From Annona cherimola (lineage: Eukaryota; Streptophyta; Magnoliopsida; Magnoliales; Annonaceae): a DNA stretch of 64,000 nt. The notes beneath the pieces were generated by a model, which was not told where the DNA came from, did not search any database, and saw nothing but the letters and a program-made list of their open reading frames with translations. This document shows positions 33,960 through 47,010 of this stretch, piece after piece. The stretch is from contig CM059972.1 of the NCBI GenBank assembly GCA_030490835.1, positions 51,875,563-51,939,562 on the forward strand. Reading direction: 5' to 3'. Numbering within the stretch: position 1 is the stretch's first letter; every line of letters starts with the position of its first letter. Position numbers and translations under genes: made by a program.

Positions 33960-35865
33960 ACATGAGATTAATGCTGGCTCCCAAGTCGCATAGGGCTCTC
34001 CCGAAGTACTGGTCTCCAATCGTGCATGGAATGGTAAAACTCCCTGGGCCCTTGAGTTTAGGAGGTAGCTTCCTCTGCACCCTTGAACTGATTTTCTCTG
34101 TTAACGCCATCGTCTCGAATTCTGTCAACCGCCTTTTCTTTGATAGCACGTCTTTCATGAATTTGGCGTAGCTAGGTATCTGTTCTAAGGCTTCAACGAG
34201 AGGTATATTGATGTGTAGCTGCTTCAATACCTCAAGAAATTTCTTGAACTGGCCCTCCTTTTTAATCTTTTCGAATCGCTGAGGAAATGGAGGAGGCGGC
34301 CTTGGATTCGTAGTGATTTCAGCATCCGGTTGCTTCTGGGTAGTAACTGGTTCTTCTGACTCCTGCGACTGCTGAATCATAGGATTAGTGGGTTTAGTTA
34401 CCGATTCGGGTGGAATTGCATCGGGTAATTGCTTTCCACTACGCAATGTGACTACTTGGACCTGTTCTTTACCTTTTCCCTTCGAATTTTGCACGGTGTT
34501 GCTCAGCAACGATCCTTGAGGTCGGTTGTTCAGAGCTCAGGCCAGTTGGCCTATCTAGCTTCTAGGTTCCTGTTCGTCATGATTTGGGATTGCATAAACT
34601 GCATGAAAAGATTTTCCAGATCCGATTTCTTCTCTTCTTGCGGTGGTGGATTGAACTGCATTGGTCTTGCAGGCTATTGCTGTGAGAATCTCGGTGGCTG
34701 TTTCGGCCTCGTTTAGTTATTCCATAAGAAATTGGGATGATTTCTCCAACCTGGGTTGTAGTTGTTTCCATATTTATTTGCTGGGTTTCTCTGGAAATTT
34801 TCCACATAATTAATGGACTCCGGGTTGGAGGCACATTCATCACTGGGATGGCCGAATTCGCCACACCACGTGCAAATGTCTATTGCTGTCGACTGCTATG
34901 GTGTAGATGCCCCTAATACATTGACGTTGGCTGGCCTGGACAAGTTTTGGATTTACCGAGATAAAGCGTTGATGTGGGCCTTTATCGATGAAACCGCGTC
35001 CAGTTGGATTAGACCCCCACGTCGGCTCCTGTCAGATGACAGTTGATAAGTATTGGCCGCCATGTTTTCGAGCAGGGCGTATGATTCTCAATAACTTTTC
35101 CGAAGGAGAGAACTGTTCGATGAAGAATCCACCATGTGACGGGTGGAATCTTGGAGACCGTTATAAAAAATCTGAATTTGGATCCACGGCTGAATTCCAT
35201 GATGTGGGCATTTTCAAAGCAGGTCTTTGAAACGATCCCACGCCTCTAATAGAGTCTCCTCTCCGTGTTGCTTGAACGAGACTATATCCATTCTCAGCTT
35301 GGCTAAAGTATTTTTCTAGGAATTTCTGAGCCAAGTCATTCCATGTGTTGATGGAGTTCAGTGGCAAAGAGTCTAGCCACTCCGAAGCTCGATCTCGCAA
35401 AGAAAATGGAAACGTTCGAAGCCGCATTGCCTCGTCGGAGACTCCGTTCTGCTTGAATGTGTTCATAATCTACAGAAAGTTCTGCAGATGGCGGTGCGGG
35501 TCTTCAGATGCTAAACCTCTGAGCTGCCTGATAGAGTGGAGCATCTGAAAAATCATCAGCTTGATCTCGAAGTTATTGGTGTCGATCGGAGGAGGTGCAA
35601 TGCTAGTTTGAACTGCATTCTGACCAAGCGCAATCAGGTCCCAAATGGGTTGGTCCAAATCATCTTGAGGTGGATGATTTGGGATTTCAATCCTTTGATT
35701 TTCCTATTGATTTACATGAATATTTTCATCCTGGTTCTTGATGTGCTCCATAGTATGTTGTCTGTTCCTAACCTCCCTGCTCTTGCGACGCCTTCTCAAA
35801 TAAGTTTGTTTGGGTTTCGGATCAAAAGGAATAACAATCTCCTTTCCGGCTCTGCCTCGGCACAT
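33960..35865 (-). pseudogene. Gag and protease N-terminal half of the Athila derivative
   Basis: Gag starts at the ATG at 35863-35865. Frame-continuous text to about 35161 with stops near 35703 and 35469 includes FPFSLRDRASEWL. A frameshift follows, then CPHHGIQPW and FYNGLQ in another frame. Zinc knuckle CTWCGEFGHPSDEC lies near 34840-34880. The ORF at 33980-34509 carries the pre-protease linker and protease with LCDLGASINLM, where the solo LTR interrupts. Multiple lesions make it a pseudogene. Confidence 0.85.
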
Positions 35866-36033
35866 GCTATATGAGATGACTCTGAAAAAATCAATGAAAT
35901 TGAACTAGCAGAAAAAGAAATTCTAAACTAAAAGAAATTATGAAAATAAACTATTCTACAGAATTATACAAGAAAGCAATAAAACTAAAAAAATAATTGG
36001 CTAAACAATTCCTTAGCAACGGCGCTAAAAACT
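35866..36033 (-). other. Leader and degenerate tRNA-Asp primer site
   Basis: Short leader. At 36010-36027 the minus strand reads TAGCGCCGTTGCTAAGGA, a site with four changes from the Athila consensus present at 8288-8305, six bases from the LTR edge. Confidence 0.8.
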
Positions 36034-37440
36034 TGACGAGTTGCGTATATGTCAATTAAAATTCTCGCTATTTACGCAAGTATACGTGCCGTGTCAAGTA
36101 ATAAAGAGTGAGTAGAGTATCGTTCCCTCGAGGAATTGTTAACCGAAATTATTAATTAGTTAAACTGCTTTCGATTGATGGAAAATTCTGAGTTTGTGAT
36201 TTAACTAAACTAACGATTCAAAGGTAAGTCAGAGTAGAGATTACGAGACTACTGGATACTGAAAACGAGTTTACTGAATAGGGATGACAGATGGATAGAT
36301 CAGAATCCTTGAATCTAAACTATATTTCTTTGGTTCTTTTTAATTGGATTGCATATGGATTTACTAGCCCAAGTTCGTATATCTTTATATATGTCTTCCA
36401 ACATTATATAAAGCTAATTACACCCTATTTAATTGCTATGTTCCCATGGCATTAAATAAAGTGAAATTGATAAGTTGATAACTTGTATAATGACTACACA
36501 GGGTTTAACGGTATATTCCTATCCGTTAAACAACTCCTCTTACACAAAGGTAGAAACCTATGCCTTGCACATGGATCCGGCAGAGATCTTCCTCTTCCAA
36601 GGATAAATCAAGCAATTAAATCATCTTACAAGGTAACTAATCTTGTAAAAAGCATTCAATCCATACATGCAAAGGTAAATCATACACAATCATGTATAAA
36701 ATCAATTATTCATTCCTGAATATTCTAAGAACCAAGAAACAATATAGTTTAGAATTCAAATCATCCAACTATCCATCTAATGGAGGTTTAGTTCAAAGAC
36801 ATGATCTTAGCATCCCATTCATCCATATAAAAAGTATCCATAAAGGCAGAGAAAGAAAATTAGAAAGAATAAGAGAAAACTATTTTTCGGCGGTTTACAC
36901 CAACGGGACAAAATCCTCTCTTCAATCCGGGCTTTAATCTTGATTTCCTCTTTCTCTTGCACTTTACTTCGTACTTAGGCTCTCCTCTTTTTTTTTCACG
37001 CGCGTAAACCCCTAGGAACTATATATAGAGTCCCTTTACGCAGCTTATGCACTGAAGTTTGCACGTACGGATGCGTATTGGAGCCTAGGCGCCAACTCCC
37101 TGTACTTTTTTGGCTTGGAACTTCTCATTTACATCTTGTGGTTGATCATGCCTGGTGCATGGGCGCCCCTGGGTGGCGCCTAGGCGCCAACTCCCTAGAG
37201 GTAATACCTGACTTGTGGCTTCAACATCGTCTGACTTGGGTTTCATGTAGATGAAGTGGAGCCTAGGCACCCCTAGGTGGCGCCTAGGCGCCAACTATCT
37301 GGAAGCCATGCTGTAAGCTGTGTGTGCTGAAAATGGCCAAGGCACGTAGGGTGGTGCCTGGGCGCCATCCATCTGCCTCTGGTTGCCTCAGCTTGCATTC
37401 AACTCGCTCGATTTGCCTTCATATGTCCCGTCCTTCCTGC
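36034..37440 (-). repeat. 5' LTR of the Athila derivative (U3 end missing)
   Basis: Starts TGACGAGTTGCG at the primer-site side and is lost at 37440, about 165 bp before the expected end, where an unrelated LTR fragment begins. Shares the region 36876-37440 with the other LTR. TATATATA on minus near 37020-37027. Palindromes GGCGCCTAGGCGCC at 37175-37188 and 37279-37292. Confidence 0.85.
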
Positions 37441-39248
37441 TTTTCTTAACCTAAATTTAGGGTATTAATACATATTTGAATCCCATAATTAAATGGTTTC
37501 CATACAGCAACTTACTCATCCATTTCGGGTACCGTTTTCACCCTATTTGGACATCTTTTCATAAAATTCATAAAAATCAGATTTGGAGTTCATCTTCCCA
37601 AATCCTTTTGGGCATCCTAAGTACCCTAATCCTAGGGTATTTTTCCATACATACCTTCCATAAATCATTTAATCTCATTTTCATACCATTTTTAACATAA
37701 AAATGGAAAATTTGAGTTATATATGCAACCCTAGGTTCCATACCTTATAATCAGCAACTTATTCATAACTCATCATATGACTTACACTAAATCATGATTT
37801 ATATCCTAATCATGATTCTCGGCTCATGCAGCAATATTCCATACAGATTCAAGAGGGTTCAAGTGGTGATTTTCACCAAAAATCTCATCTTAACACCCAT
37901 TTAACTCCCTCGAATGCTTGCTTTCATTTATGCCATCTAATTTTCATTAAATGCCCAATTTAAGGGTATCATAACATGTTCTTTAAGAGATATTCCATGA
38001 ATTTAAATCATGGTTCAAAACCAAAAAGGAAACATGGAAATTGGAAGGCTTAAACTCAACGGGTACTTACTCGATTTGGTTGAATCTTTGCCCCAAGCTT
38101 CTCGAGCTTTTCTTTCCCTTTTTCCTTCTTATTTTCCTTCTCTTTTCTCCCTTTCCTTGCTTGTGGGGTCGTGTGAGGCTTGCTGGATTTTTGGAGAATT
38201 TTTTTCTCCTTAGTTTCCTCTCTTCTCTCTCTCTCTCTCTTGCTATGGACGTCACTTGGGTTGGTTGCTGGAATTTTCCAGCAACTATGTCCCCTTTTTT
38301 ATTCCATTTGAAGTCTACATAAATGTGCACTTATCCCTTGTACACTTGGCTAATTTTTACCCAATTAAAATTGAGTAATTATCTTAATAAAAAAAATCAC
38401 AAAATCATGCATTGATGGGCCACCTAGCTATCCACACATGGGACGTCCACCTTGCTGCCCTTTAGTTTGGCATTTTATGCCTTAAATACACCTCAATCTA
38501 CCATACATTAAATTCCCTAGCTCATAGCCCATTTACATGTAATTTTTGGATTTTTAAAAATCCAAAAAATCAGATTTTTGGAGCTTGGAACGTCCCCTTG
38601 CAACTTCCTTTGATTTTGCATTAATTTTTTTGTCTTTTCTCCCATAAATGTGTTTCGTCTTGTTGTGATTAAGAAAATCCCATGATAATTAGCTTAATCC
38701 ATTCCTACCATATCGTTCGTCATATCGTTTTATCCATCTTTCTCAAGTTTCGTTTCTAACCAAGTTTTTTAACTCCGCTTATGACCACTTGAATTTATCT
38801 TTTGGATTTGGGGATAAAAATAATTAATTAGCACCCTAATCCCATCATGATTCCCTTAATCCAATCCATTCATAAGATCAGGCCCACCGTCGTGAGCTTA
38901 CCTTTCAAATTTCATCGAAATCCTCTTTATGGACTTCAAATTATGAATTTTCTATCATTTTTCACATTAATTTCATAATTATATTTTAGTCTCCATAAAT
39001 TAAATCATGATTATTAACATGATTATTCATGACGAATTGTCACCTTTAAATCCTCATTAAGCCCCTCGGGTCATACCGACTCACTTTGGGCTCCGGCGAT
39101 TAAATTTTTAATCATTATTCTTAACTAAAACCCTAATTGCAAAATATCATTAATCATAAAATCATCCAAAATTCATTCAAGGCATACATGTATCATAATT
39201 ACATGCCAAATGCCTTCATACGAGTCCTACTTGGATCCGGGTATCACA
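37441..39248 (-). repeat. Tekay/Del-like LTR fragment, U3 side (L9)
   Basis: Ends ...GGGTATCACA on plus, the TGTGATACCC start of an LTR read on minus. Splice-donor-like GTAAGT at 38070. The pyrimidine-rich stretch at 38140-38245 corresponds to the leader after the promoter. Upstream parts match 13840-14130 and 58040-58400 of other LTRs. The U5 half is missing. ORFs in the pyrimidine-rich stretch are not supported. Confidence 0.75.
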
Positions 39249-40103
39249 CCACCCTTGCCCCCTATTTATACTTTTTGATTTTTCATCAAATTGGAATTTA
39301 CCCCCTTGCTTGAGGTATTAAATTGAAAATGTATTTTTTTATAATTTTAAAAAGGTGCATGGAGCCTTGTACATTCCACCCTACAGCTGCTCTAGCCCCC
39401 CTATGGCAGCCCTATTTTCCTTAATTTTTTAATTTATTAAAATTATTTATTTTAAACTAATTTAATCCTAACCCTTGATTTTTGATGAGGATTAATTTGG
39501 ACCATTGATTTTGGTCAAAATCTTAACCACCCCCCTGCACGCCCCTGCCATTGCAGCTGATTTACATTTAATTTTTTTATTTTTTAATTATTTATATTTA
39601 ATAAAAGTCAAATGGATTTTAATGAAAAAGATAAGTTACTTTTTGATCTCCATTTCACGTCTCATCTTGACCCTTGATTTGTGATTGTCATCACATTTTA
39701 ACCTATTCATCATGTTCATTATGAATTTTTAACCATCCATAAAAACTTTCATCGAAATCCGACGCCCGGATTGCAAGTTATGAATTTTTCTTTAATTTTT
39801 CATAAAAATCCAAAATTGGATTAAAATATAAAAAAGAATTGCTATTTCGTCATGTATTGATTAAATCTCCCTTTTTGTCTTTTTGTGATTAGGTTAATCT
39901 ATGTGATTAACTCTTAATCACCTCAGTTACTATTTATGTTACTATTCACGTGTACTATTCACGTGGTTTAATCCCATAATTGCATTTCTTTAACCTCTAA
40001 TACACATATTTTCATACTCATGAATATATATTTTATTAATACATTACCTAAGGTTTACAACCCTAGGGTTTTGTACACATGTCTAAGATCGGGGGTTTCA
40101 CAA
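39249..40103 (-). repeat. 3' LTR of the gag-only element, U3 side only (L4)
   Basis: Matches about 49833-50661 with roughly 6-8% differences and ends GGGGGTTTCACA. TATA (minus) near 39262-39270. Directly followed on the right by a polypurine tract, so it is the 3' LTR. The U5 side was replaced by fragment L9, a deletion junction. Confidence 0.8.
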
Positions 40104-40116
40104 TTCTCCCCCCCTT
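40104..40116 (-). other. Polypurine tract of the gag-only element
   Basis: The minus strand reads AAGGGGGGGAGAAT immediately before the LTR start TGTGAAACCC. Good position and composition for plus-strand priming. Confidence 0.8.
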
Positions 40117-40555
40117 ATAATAGGTTCATCCCGAAACCTGTTGCCCTTCAAATATTCCATTACGCTTTTTCTGCGTAATTAGACATCTATATTCAAAAGC
40201 ATATTAGCCTTTTCTGGCATTTGCTAATTCATATGGAGGAAATCCTTCCTCTTTCTTGCCTATCTTTAAATGCATTGGGTTTGGAATAATTCCAAACAAT
40301 TCTCTTTTTATTACAATCAATTATTACATGCCTCAAATTTTTGGTTTAGAATTATATCGTCTTTCAATATCATTGTGCCTATCCTGATAGGGCACACCTT
40401 GCATACTTGATTCTTTACTTGCCATTTTATATCCCAAGGATTCATGGTACTACTGGTTTCCTCCACCTATAGTGCGTGTGTGGTTATGTATTGGTATGAA
40501 TGTGTAACATATGAATTAAATAATGAATTTTCTAAAATTTAAATCATACCTGTAA
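40117..40555 (-). other. Noncoding stretch after gag in the gag-only element
   Basis: About 440 bp between gag and the polypurine tract, where an autonomous element would have over 3 kb of pol. AT-rich, with no protease or RT motif in any frame that I could read. Confidence 0.7.
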
Positions 40556-41826
40556 CCACTTCTTCCTCAGTTTCTTGAGATTCCATTCCGGTGAGGGTTT
40601 GGACACGCACAGGGTTGTTGGTTATGGCGGGGGCTTTTTGCTGGTCCAACCTTCCTTGAGTTGGAGCTTTCTATGGTTTGTTCGGGCAGTTGAATGATAT
40701 ATGCCCGACTTGGCCACACATGAAACACTTGGTCATTCTGCATTCCCGAGTCATATGTCCCGCTTGACCACACTTAAAACATTTCCTTAATCCTTGGAGG
40801 CATTAGCCACAGTGGTGCTTATGACAAGTTTTGCAAGGTGAGGTACTCTTTCCCTTGGAACTGGATTCCTCCTTTCCATCCATTGCCTTCTCGTTTTTCC
40901 CTATCTTGTCCCCATTTTCCTTGGGAGTCGAGAAGAATTGCTCTTGAGCTTGCCTAAACTCCTATGTCCTCATGGACTCCATTTCTAATGCCCTAGCTCT
41001 TTCTATACTAGAGGCATAATCTCTTATTAGTAATGGGGCTAGTCCCTCCCTTAATTGGGGTCTCAGCCCACGTTGGAAGCTCTGTGCCTTATTTTTTGGC
41101 ACATTGGCGATCCAAGGTACATACCTAACCAAGGCAATGAATCTTGTTGCATATTTGGTCACCGTCATCTTGCCTTGGTAGAGTTTCTCAAACTCTATCA
41201 CTTTTCGGCTCTGTAAGCCTACTGGAAGATACTCTATTAAATTCTTCTAAAAATTCTTGCCACGTAACCCGTTCCGGGTGTGGCATAGTAACCATCAATG
41301 TTTTCCACCATTCATAAGCGTCTTTAACCAGCAGGTGGGTAGCACATAGAACTTTCTGTTGATCATTGTAGGGGGAAATCCTAAATAACTATTTGATTTC
41401 CATGATCCATTGCTCTGCATTGATAGCCTTTCTATCAGCCTCTAGGAGGGTATCTTCTATACCTTTAGAAAAATCGAGGTTGGCCGATGGGCCAGGTCTT
41501 TCCCCATTATCACCTTGTGGCGGGGCCTGCCAATTTTTCTCCTTCATACATTGTATTATACCAGCGGCCTGGGTTGCCCATTGCTACATTGCCTTTTCCA
41601 CGGCTGCAGCTATCCTTTCTTCTAGTTGCCTTTCTTGGTTAGCTCTCCTTTCTACATGAAATTCAGAGCTAGCCTCTTCCCGTTGTTGATGGGTCCTTGA
41701 TGTCTGTCCTTTCAACTCAGACCTTTTGGTCCATTTACTGATTTCTCCTACTTCGGGTCGGCTAACTGATTCTCCTATTAGTGCCTTCCCTTTATTCAGC
41801 CTAGCTCCAGCTCTTGTAGTTGGCAT
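40556..41826 (-). pseudogene. gag: Gag of the Tekay/Del-like gag-only element
   Basis: Starts MPTTRAGARLNKGKAL at 41826. A Gln/Glu-rich segment is followed by the gag core with EQWIMEI, CATHLLVKDAYEWW and, after a frameshift near 41225, LYQGKMTVTKYATRF. C-terminal zinc region: the CX2CXKXH-type lead motif and two CX2CX4HX4C knuckles (KCFKCGQAGHMTREC and KCFMCGQVGHISFNC) at about 40680-40830, an arrangement usual in Tekay/Del chromoviruses. Lesions: in-frame stops at about 41582, 41393, 40961 and 40804 and one frameshift. After the knuckles the ORF ends; no protease follows. Confidence 0.85.
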
Positions 41827-42048
41827 TTTTGCTTTCTATATGCACAAAACTTTGGTTAGTATCATAACATTCTTATAATATTAACATTTATAATATTCAT
41901 AACATTATTCATATTCAAGCATATATGTCACACACATCTATATATGTTTCTAACATATATATCATTTCATATCAATATCATAGAAGTATCATAACCTGTT
42001 AAACATGTAGATCTAGACATTAGTTCTTTCTTTTCATGCCTATCTATC
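41827..42048 (-). other. Leader upstream of gag, with TSD
   Basis: AT-rich leader. Its last five bases CTATC (42044-42048) are repeated at 47833-47837 on the other side of the nested solo LTR. Confidence 0.75.
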
Positions 42049-43690
42049 TGTGAAACCCCACTATATTAGAACCTAACAAATGTAGTTCAAAGCTTGTATT
42101 AAGATGAAATTAAAGAAATTAATTTTAACAAGGTGATTAAGTTAATTTTCCAAGATTATAATGATAATTATGCACACCGAAGGATGGAAAAATGTTTATG
42201 TGGAAAGTGCAATTAATGCTATTTATTATTTTATTTATTGATTTAAAAATTGATATATTTATATCTTATGATTTACAAGCTAAAATGACTTGTAAATTTA
42301 AGACATAGCCTAAGACGGTATGATGACTTAATCTATGAAGGGCTTTTGTGAATACAATAGGCATATAAATATGATTCATGAAAGATTTAATTTGATTTTG
42401 AATGATTTTATTAGTTTGAAAAGTTATTACAATTAGAACTAATAATTATAAATGACGATTAAATTAATCGTTATAGGCCAATATGGGTTAATAGGATTAA
42501 AGAGGCTTAATGAAAATTGGAAACTATAAATATATCATGAATAATATTTTTAATTTTTCATAATTTGATTTATGAAAATTAGAATGATAATTAAGGAGTT
42601 AAGTTGAAAAACATTAGAAAATTCATAACTTAACGCCTATAAGGCCAATTGAGGTGAAATTTGAAACACTATCGTATAATTATGGGTTTAATCATATGGA
42701 TGAATTGGATCATAAAAATTATGAAGGGAAATGGATTAATCGACTAAGATTTTATGATATTTTATGAATTAAATTATTTTGCTAATGTCTTAGCATCTAC
42801 TCATGTTTTTGAGATGAGATTTTTATACGACTAAGCTAAGGTACATATGTGACACATGGTGGGAATGCCCATGGTGATATGCATTATATTTTAATTTTTT
42901 TAATGATAAATATATAATTAAATTACCTATGCAATTAGGGTAAATAAATGGCCATAAATTAAAATGAAATTCTATGGCATAAAATGCCAAAACCTGAAGC
43001 TAAGTGGACGTGCATATTGTGGACAGCTATGTGTATAAATTGTGAGCAGTTATTATTAAATAAAAAAATGCAAAAATCTATATGAAAATGCAACTAATTA
43101 ACCACGTCCACAGCTGAGTATTAAATTAAGCAGATTTTTCAACGGTGGAAAAATGCAGCAGCACTTAAATGCATTGGACAGCATGCACGTCCAATCATTT
43201 TCAGCATCAATTAAATATTTATATAAAAATTATTTTTCAGCAAAATAGGGTGGACATTAGGGCAGCTAGGTAGGCATAGGGGCATGGAAACTTGGGCAGC
43301 AAGTAATGGAATGGATGGTCCAGATTTGATGATAAAAATGGAGAGGAATGGATGGTCAAAATTATTACAGCACACGAAATGCATGAGTTTGGTGGCTTGG
43401 AAAAAGGGGCAGATTTCGGTTTCTTTATAAATGGATAATGGCAGCAATGGAGTGAATGTTTTAACGTGATGGGGAGATGGAAAAAAAATAGAATTTGCAA
43501 AGGACAGCATGAACGTCCATTTCAGCAATACATGAAGAGAGAAATAAAAAATGGAAGATGCATAAAAAGGAGCAGCAAAGGACGTCTAGCAGCAATTCAT
43601 GGATGAAAAATATATTTAGCTCATTTTAATTGGATGTCCAAAATTCTAGGTATTTGCTGAATTTTTATCTTAATTCTCCCCTACCCATTT

Positions 43691-43873
43691 CACGTTCAGC
43701 ATAGATGATATAAACAAATTTTCATATCATTTATTCTCTGCCAAAATCACGTCCAGTAGTATGATATGGAAAAAAAAATTTCATATTGATTTTCCTCCCC
43801 AAATTCACGTTCAGTAGCTATGTTATAAAACAAAATTTTCATTTTAATTATTTCTGTCCAAAATCACGTCCAG
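43691..43873 (+). repeat. Short tandem repeat with CACGTYCAG core in L5
   Basis: Cores at 43691, 43748, 43806 and 43865, spaced 57, 58 and 59 bp and followed by TATG-type words. A fainter fifth unit lies near 43924. It lies 120-310 bp downstream of the TATA-like box. The core holds the ACGT word bound by plant bZIP factors; a role is not shown. Confidence 0.7.
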
Positions 43874-46745
43874 CAGGTATGTGGTAATAAAATTTTTATG
43901 CCATTTAATTCATGCCACAATTAATGTCCAACCTGCCTGAGAAAAATATGCATCTCTGCCATTAATGGAACGTCCAAACTGCATAAGAGAAAATGTGAAA
44001 TTTTGTGAATTAATGGGACGTGAAATCTGGATGAAAGGAAGAAATTTCTGTATATTTTAATTTAATTCAATTGTTATATGATGAATTACAAGCATTAAGG
44101 GTTGATGAATTACAAGCATTAAGGTTTAATGAATTAAAAATATGTCATATATGGGTATACCTTCAAGTAGATGCCTAAATCATGTATATATTTAAATTTC
44201 TGATTATATCTAAGTTTCAGAAATTTTATGTGAATTCTGGGTATTATGAATCATAAACAAGCCCTACAAATGGTTATAAGAATGGTTGGTGGGTAGCATC
44301 TCATGTATGTATAGTTAAGGTGCAAATTTCATAAATGAAATTTGAAAATATGAGATTATATAGGGCTGTTTTGGTAAAAGGGGGTAAATTCCAGAAATTT
44401 TGATTTAAATTAACTTGCTATAGATTCCATATAAACCCTCAAGATGATTATAAGAATTGTTGGTTGACAATTCTTTATATGTATATGCAAAGAAATGAAA
44501 GGGTAGGAGTAATATATATAGCAAATATGTATGTACATGTGGATAAATTGAAAAAGATTAGCTTTCGAAAATTTAATGTGAACTTAGCTTGTTAAAGGTT
44601 GTAGACAAGCTATTTGAATGATTTCATAAGTTTAGAACCTTAAACACGGAGATTAAATGAAGAAATAAATAATCACTAAATTATATATGTATGTGTTTGT
44701 TAAAAAGGTTTAATGTAAATTCAAAGAGTTGAATATTAGCAAGTCTTTTGAAAATTTAAGTGAATAAATACCTTAGACGTGGGTATTTAATAAAATAGAT
44801 GAGCAATTGCTATACCTATATAGGTAGGTATGTAATATGTCACTATTGAGGAAAGTGAATATTAATGGTTATTAAAAAGAGTATATATGGCTAAATAAGA
44901 AATGCGAATTATCATTTAAATAAAGTTTTGATAGAAAATTAGCATGTTATGGGATATGAAATGATATCTTGAGTAATTTCAAGAAATTCCTACGTAAGAT
45001 ATAAGTATAGAAAGAAAGAATTAACCTATTTATTAAATTTGTATGGATATGTAAGGGAAATACAAGTGTTAATGTCAAAGAAAGAATGATTTAAAGTTAG
45101 CATGTTACGGGCCAGATGGGATTAAACCCATGTGACATGTATATGTGAATTGAAGGAGAAAGTGAGGAATGGAAAGCACAAAGGATCGACTCAGATAAGC
45201 AAGCAACCTTTTGAAAATATTGATTTCATTTGAGAAATTGAAATGATTACAAATGCTTTATAATGATGTTTTAGATAGCATTTTCAAATGCTATTTTGTT
45301 ATTAAATGTGAAATGATTTGAACATGTATTATTAAGATGTTTTCAGGTTGCTTACAAGATAAGTAAGCCAACCTTCATGAATATTGGTTTTTGTTTCAAG
45401 TACATGTATTGTTGATTTTAAGTTTTGGTTGCAGATCAAGTAAATTTAATCTTTGAAAATATGACTTTAATGAAAAGTCTTAGCATTGCTTCAATGTAAA
45501 CATGCTTAAATTTTGATGGTATGATTTTACTCCGTATTAATGATATGTATGAAGATGGTTTTTGGGTCAGATAAATTCCTAGAAATGCTATTTCAAAGGC
45601 ATTTAAGACTAAAGAGTTTTTAATTCTTTTCTAAGATGATATTAGAAACAGACATTGGGAATTCTATTCTTAAAGGGTTTTACGAAAAATTATACGATTT
45701 TTCATATAATGACATTTGTAAATAAATAGGGCATTTGAAATGACTTATAAATGTTTTAAAACAATTTAAATAGATGTTTTGAAATAAACTATCAAAATAC
45801 TTTCAATCTCTTTATAGATTGGATTACTTTGGAAAAATGTTTTGTACTCATGTGTTTCTTTCTAAAAGAGTTTTAAGAATGACCCACTCAATACTCGGTG
45901 TTATAAAACGATTTGATGACTATTTTAAAATTCAAAAGATAGTGCAAACGTTTCTCTACGTCAATGAGATAAGAATGTTAGGTGGACAAGGCATATAATG
46001 CCAATAAAATGGAAACAGATGTGTTTGTCTATCTTTTGTTCATAAAAAGACTAGAAAAGGAAATAAAAATGTTGACAAGGAAAGTCTATTCCTTTCGGTT
46101 ATTGAAATGTTTCGAAATCGGTTTACAAAATGATTCTAAAATGGATTATAAATAAATAAGAAAATATTCTTGAAAATGATATTTTTTCTAAGTATTATAA
46201 ATATTTTAAAATTGATTTATTAATATGTTTTTAAAAAATTCTTTAAGAGTGGTCATTCTTGTATTATTATTTGAAAACAGTTTATGAAAACGTTTTATTT
46301 TGGAAAAATAATTATGTCGAGTTCTCTATTTGAGATGGACTTAGTCTGAAGACTGTAATAGATTTATGATATTAAGTGTTTATTTGGAAAAAAAACATAT
46401 GGATTTAAGGTTTTGTTGATTTTATGAAATCATGATAACATAATGATGCGAATACAAATGAGTGTGCACAGGAATCACGTACTAGGCCCATGGTGGGGGC
46501 GGTTGTAGACCGAGACGGTTGCATACCAAGGCCAACCTCTACCTGTGGCCAAGTCGCTAAGGGAAGGCAGGAGGCCGGCGGCGCCCTCCTTGAAATGGGA
46601 GCAGGATCATGGACAACCGCCTAGCTAGCGGTGTAGTCACATGAAGGGTTTCTTTCCTATGGAGGGATGATTACTTGGTAAGTGACACCTAACAGAGGGT
46701 TAGAAACGTATATGCATATCATTTGTTTTAGACACCCTAAAACGG

Positions 46746-47010
46746 GGACATGATGATGTCCACAGGAATTAATGTTTATTCAATGATATTTTAGGACATA
46801 ACAATGTCCACAGAAAATAATATTTACACATCTATTTCAGGACACTTTTTACATATGCATATGTGTTGTATTGAAAAAGATTTATACGAAATTGTTCAGG
46901 ACATATAATTGTCCTTATATAATATGTCTTATATGCAAATGATTTAGAGCATAAGATTTTCTTCATGAATATAGGTTTGTATAAAAATAAATTAGGACAT
47001 ACATTTGTCC
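46746..47010 (+). repeat. Four dyad-symmetric GGACAT elements in L5
   Basis: 46746-46761, 46794-46809, 46899-46914 and 46995-47010. The first two have perfect 6-bp arms GGACAT/ATGTCC around a 4-bp centre, the last two 5-bp arms. Equivalent dyads lie in LTR L8 at 61830-62079. Confidence 0.8.

Larger units (their letters stand above)
26842..37440 (-). mobile_element. Old non-autonomous Athila derivative with nested solo LTR
   Basis: Minus-strand element: 5' LTR part (36034-37440), degenerate tRNA-Asp site, leader, gag, protease, a tail, then a conserved block and a transposon-protein-like ORF, polypurine tract and 3' LTR part (26842-27586). RT, RNase H and integrase are absent. Both LTRs are truncated at the outside. 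In the shared stretch the LTRs differ by roughly 9%, so it is much older than the first Athila element. A solo LTR at 31451-33959 splits its protease. Confidence 0.85.
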
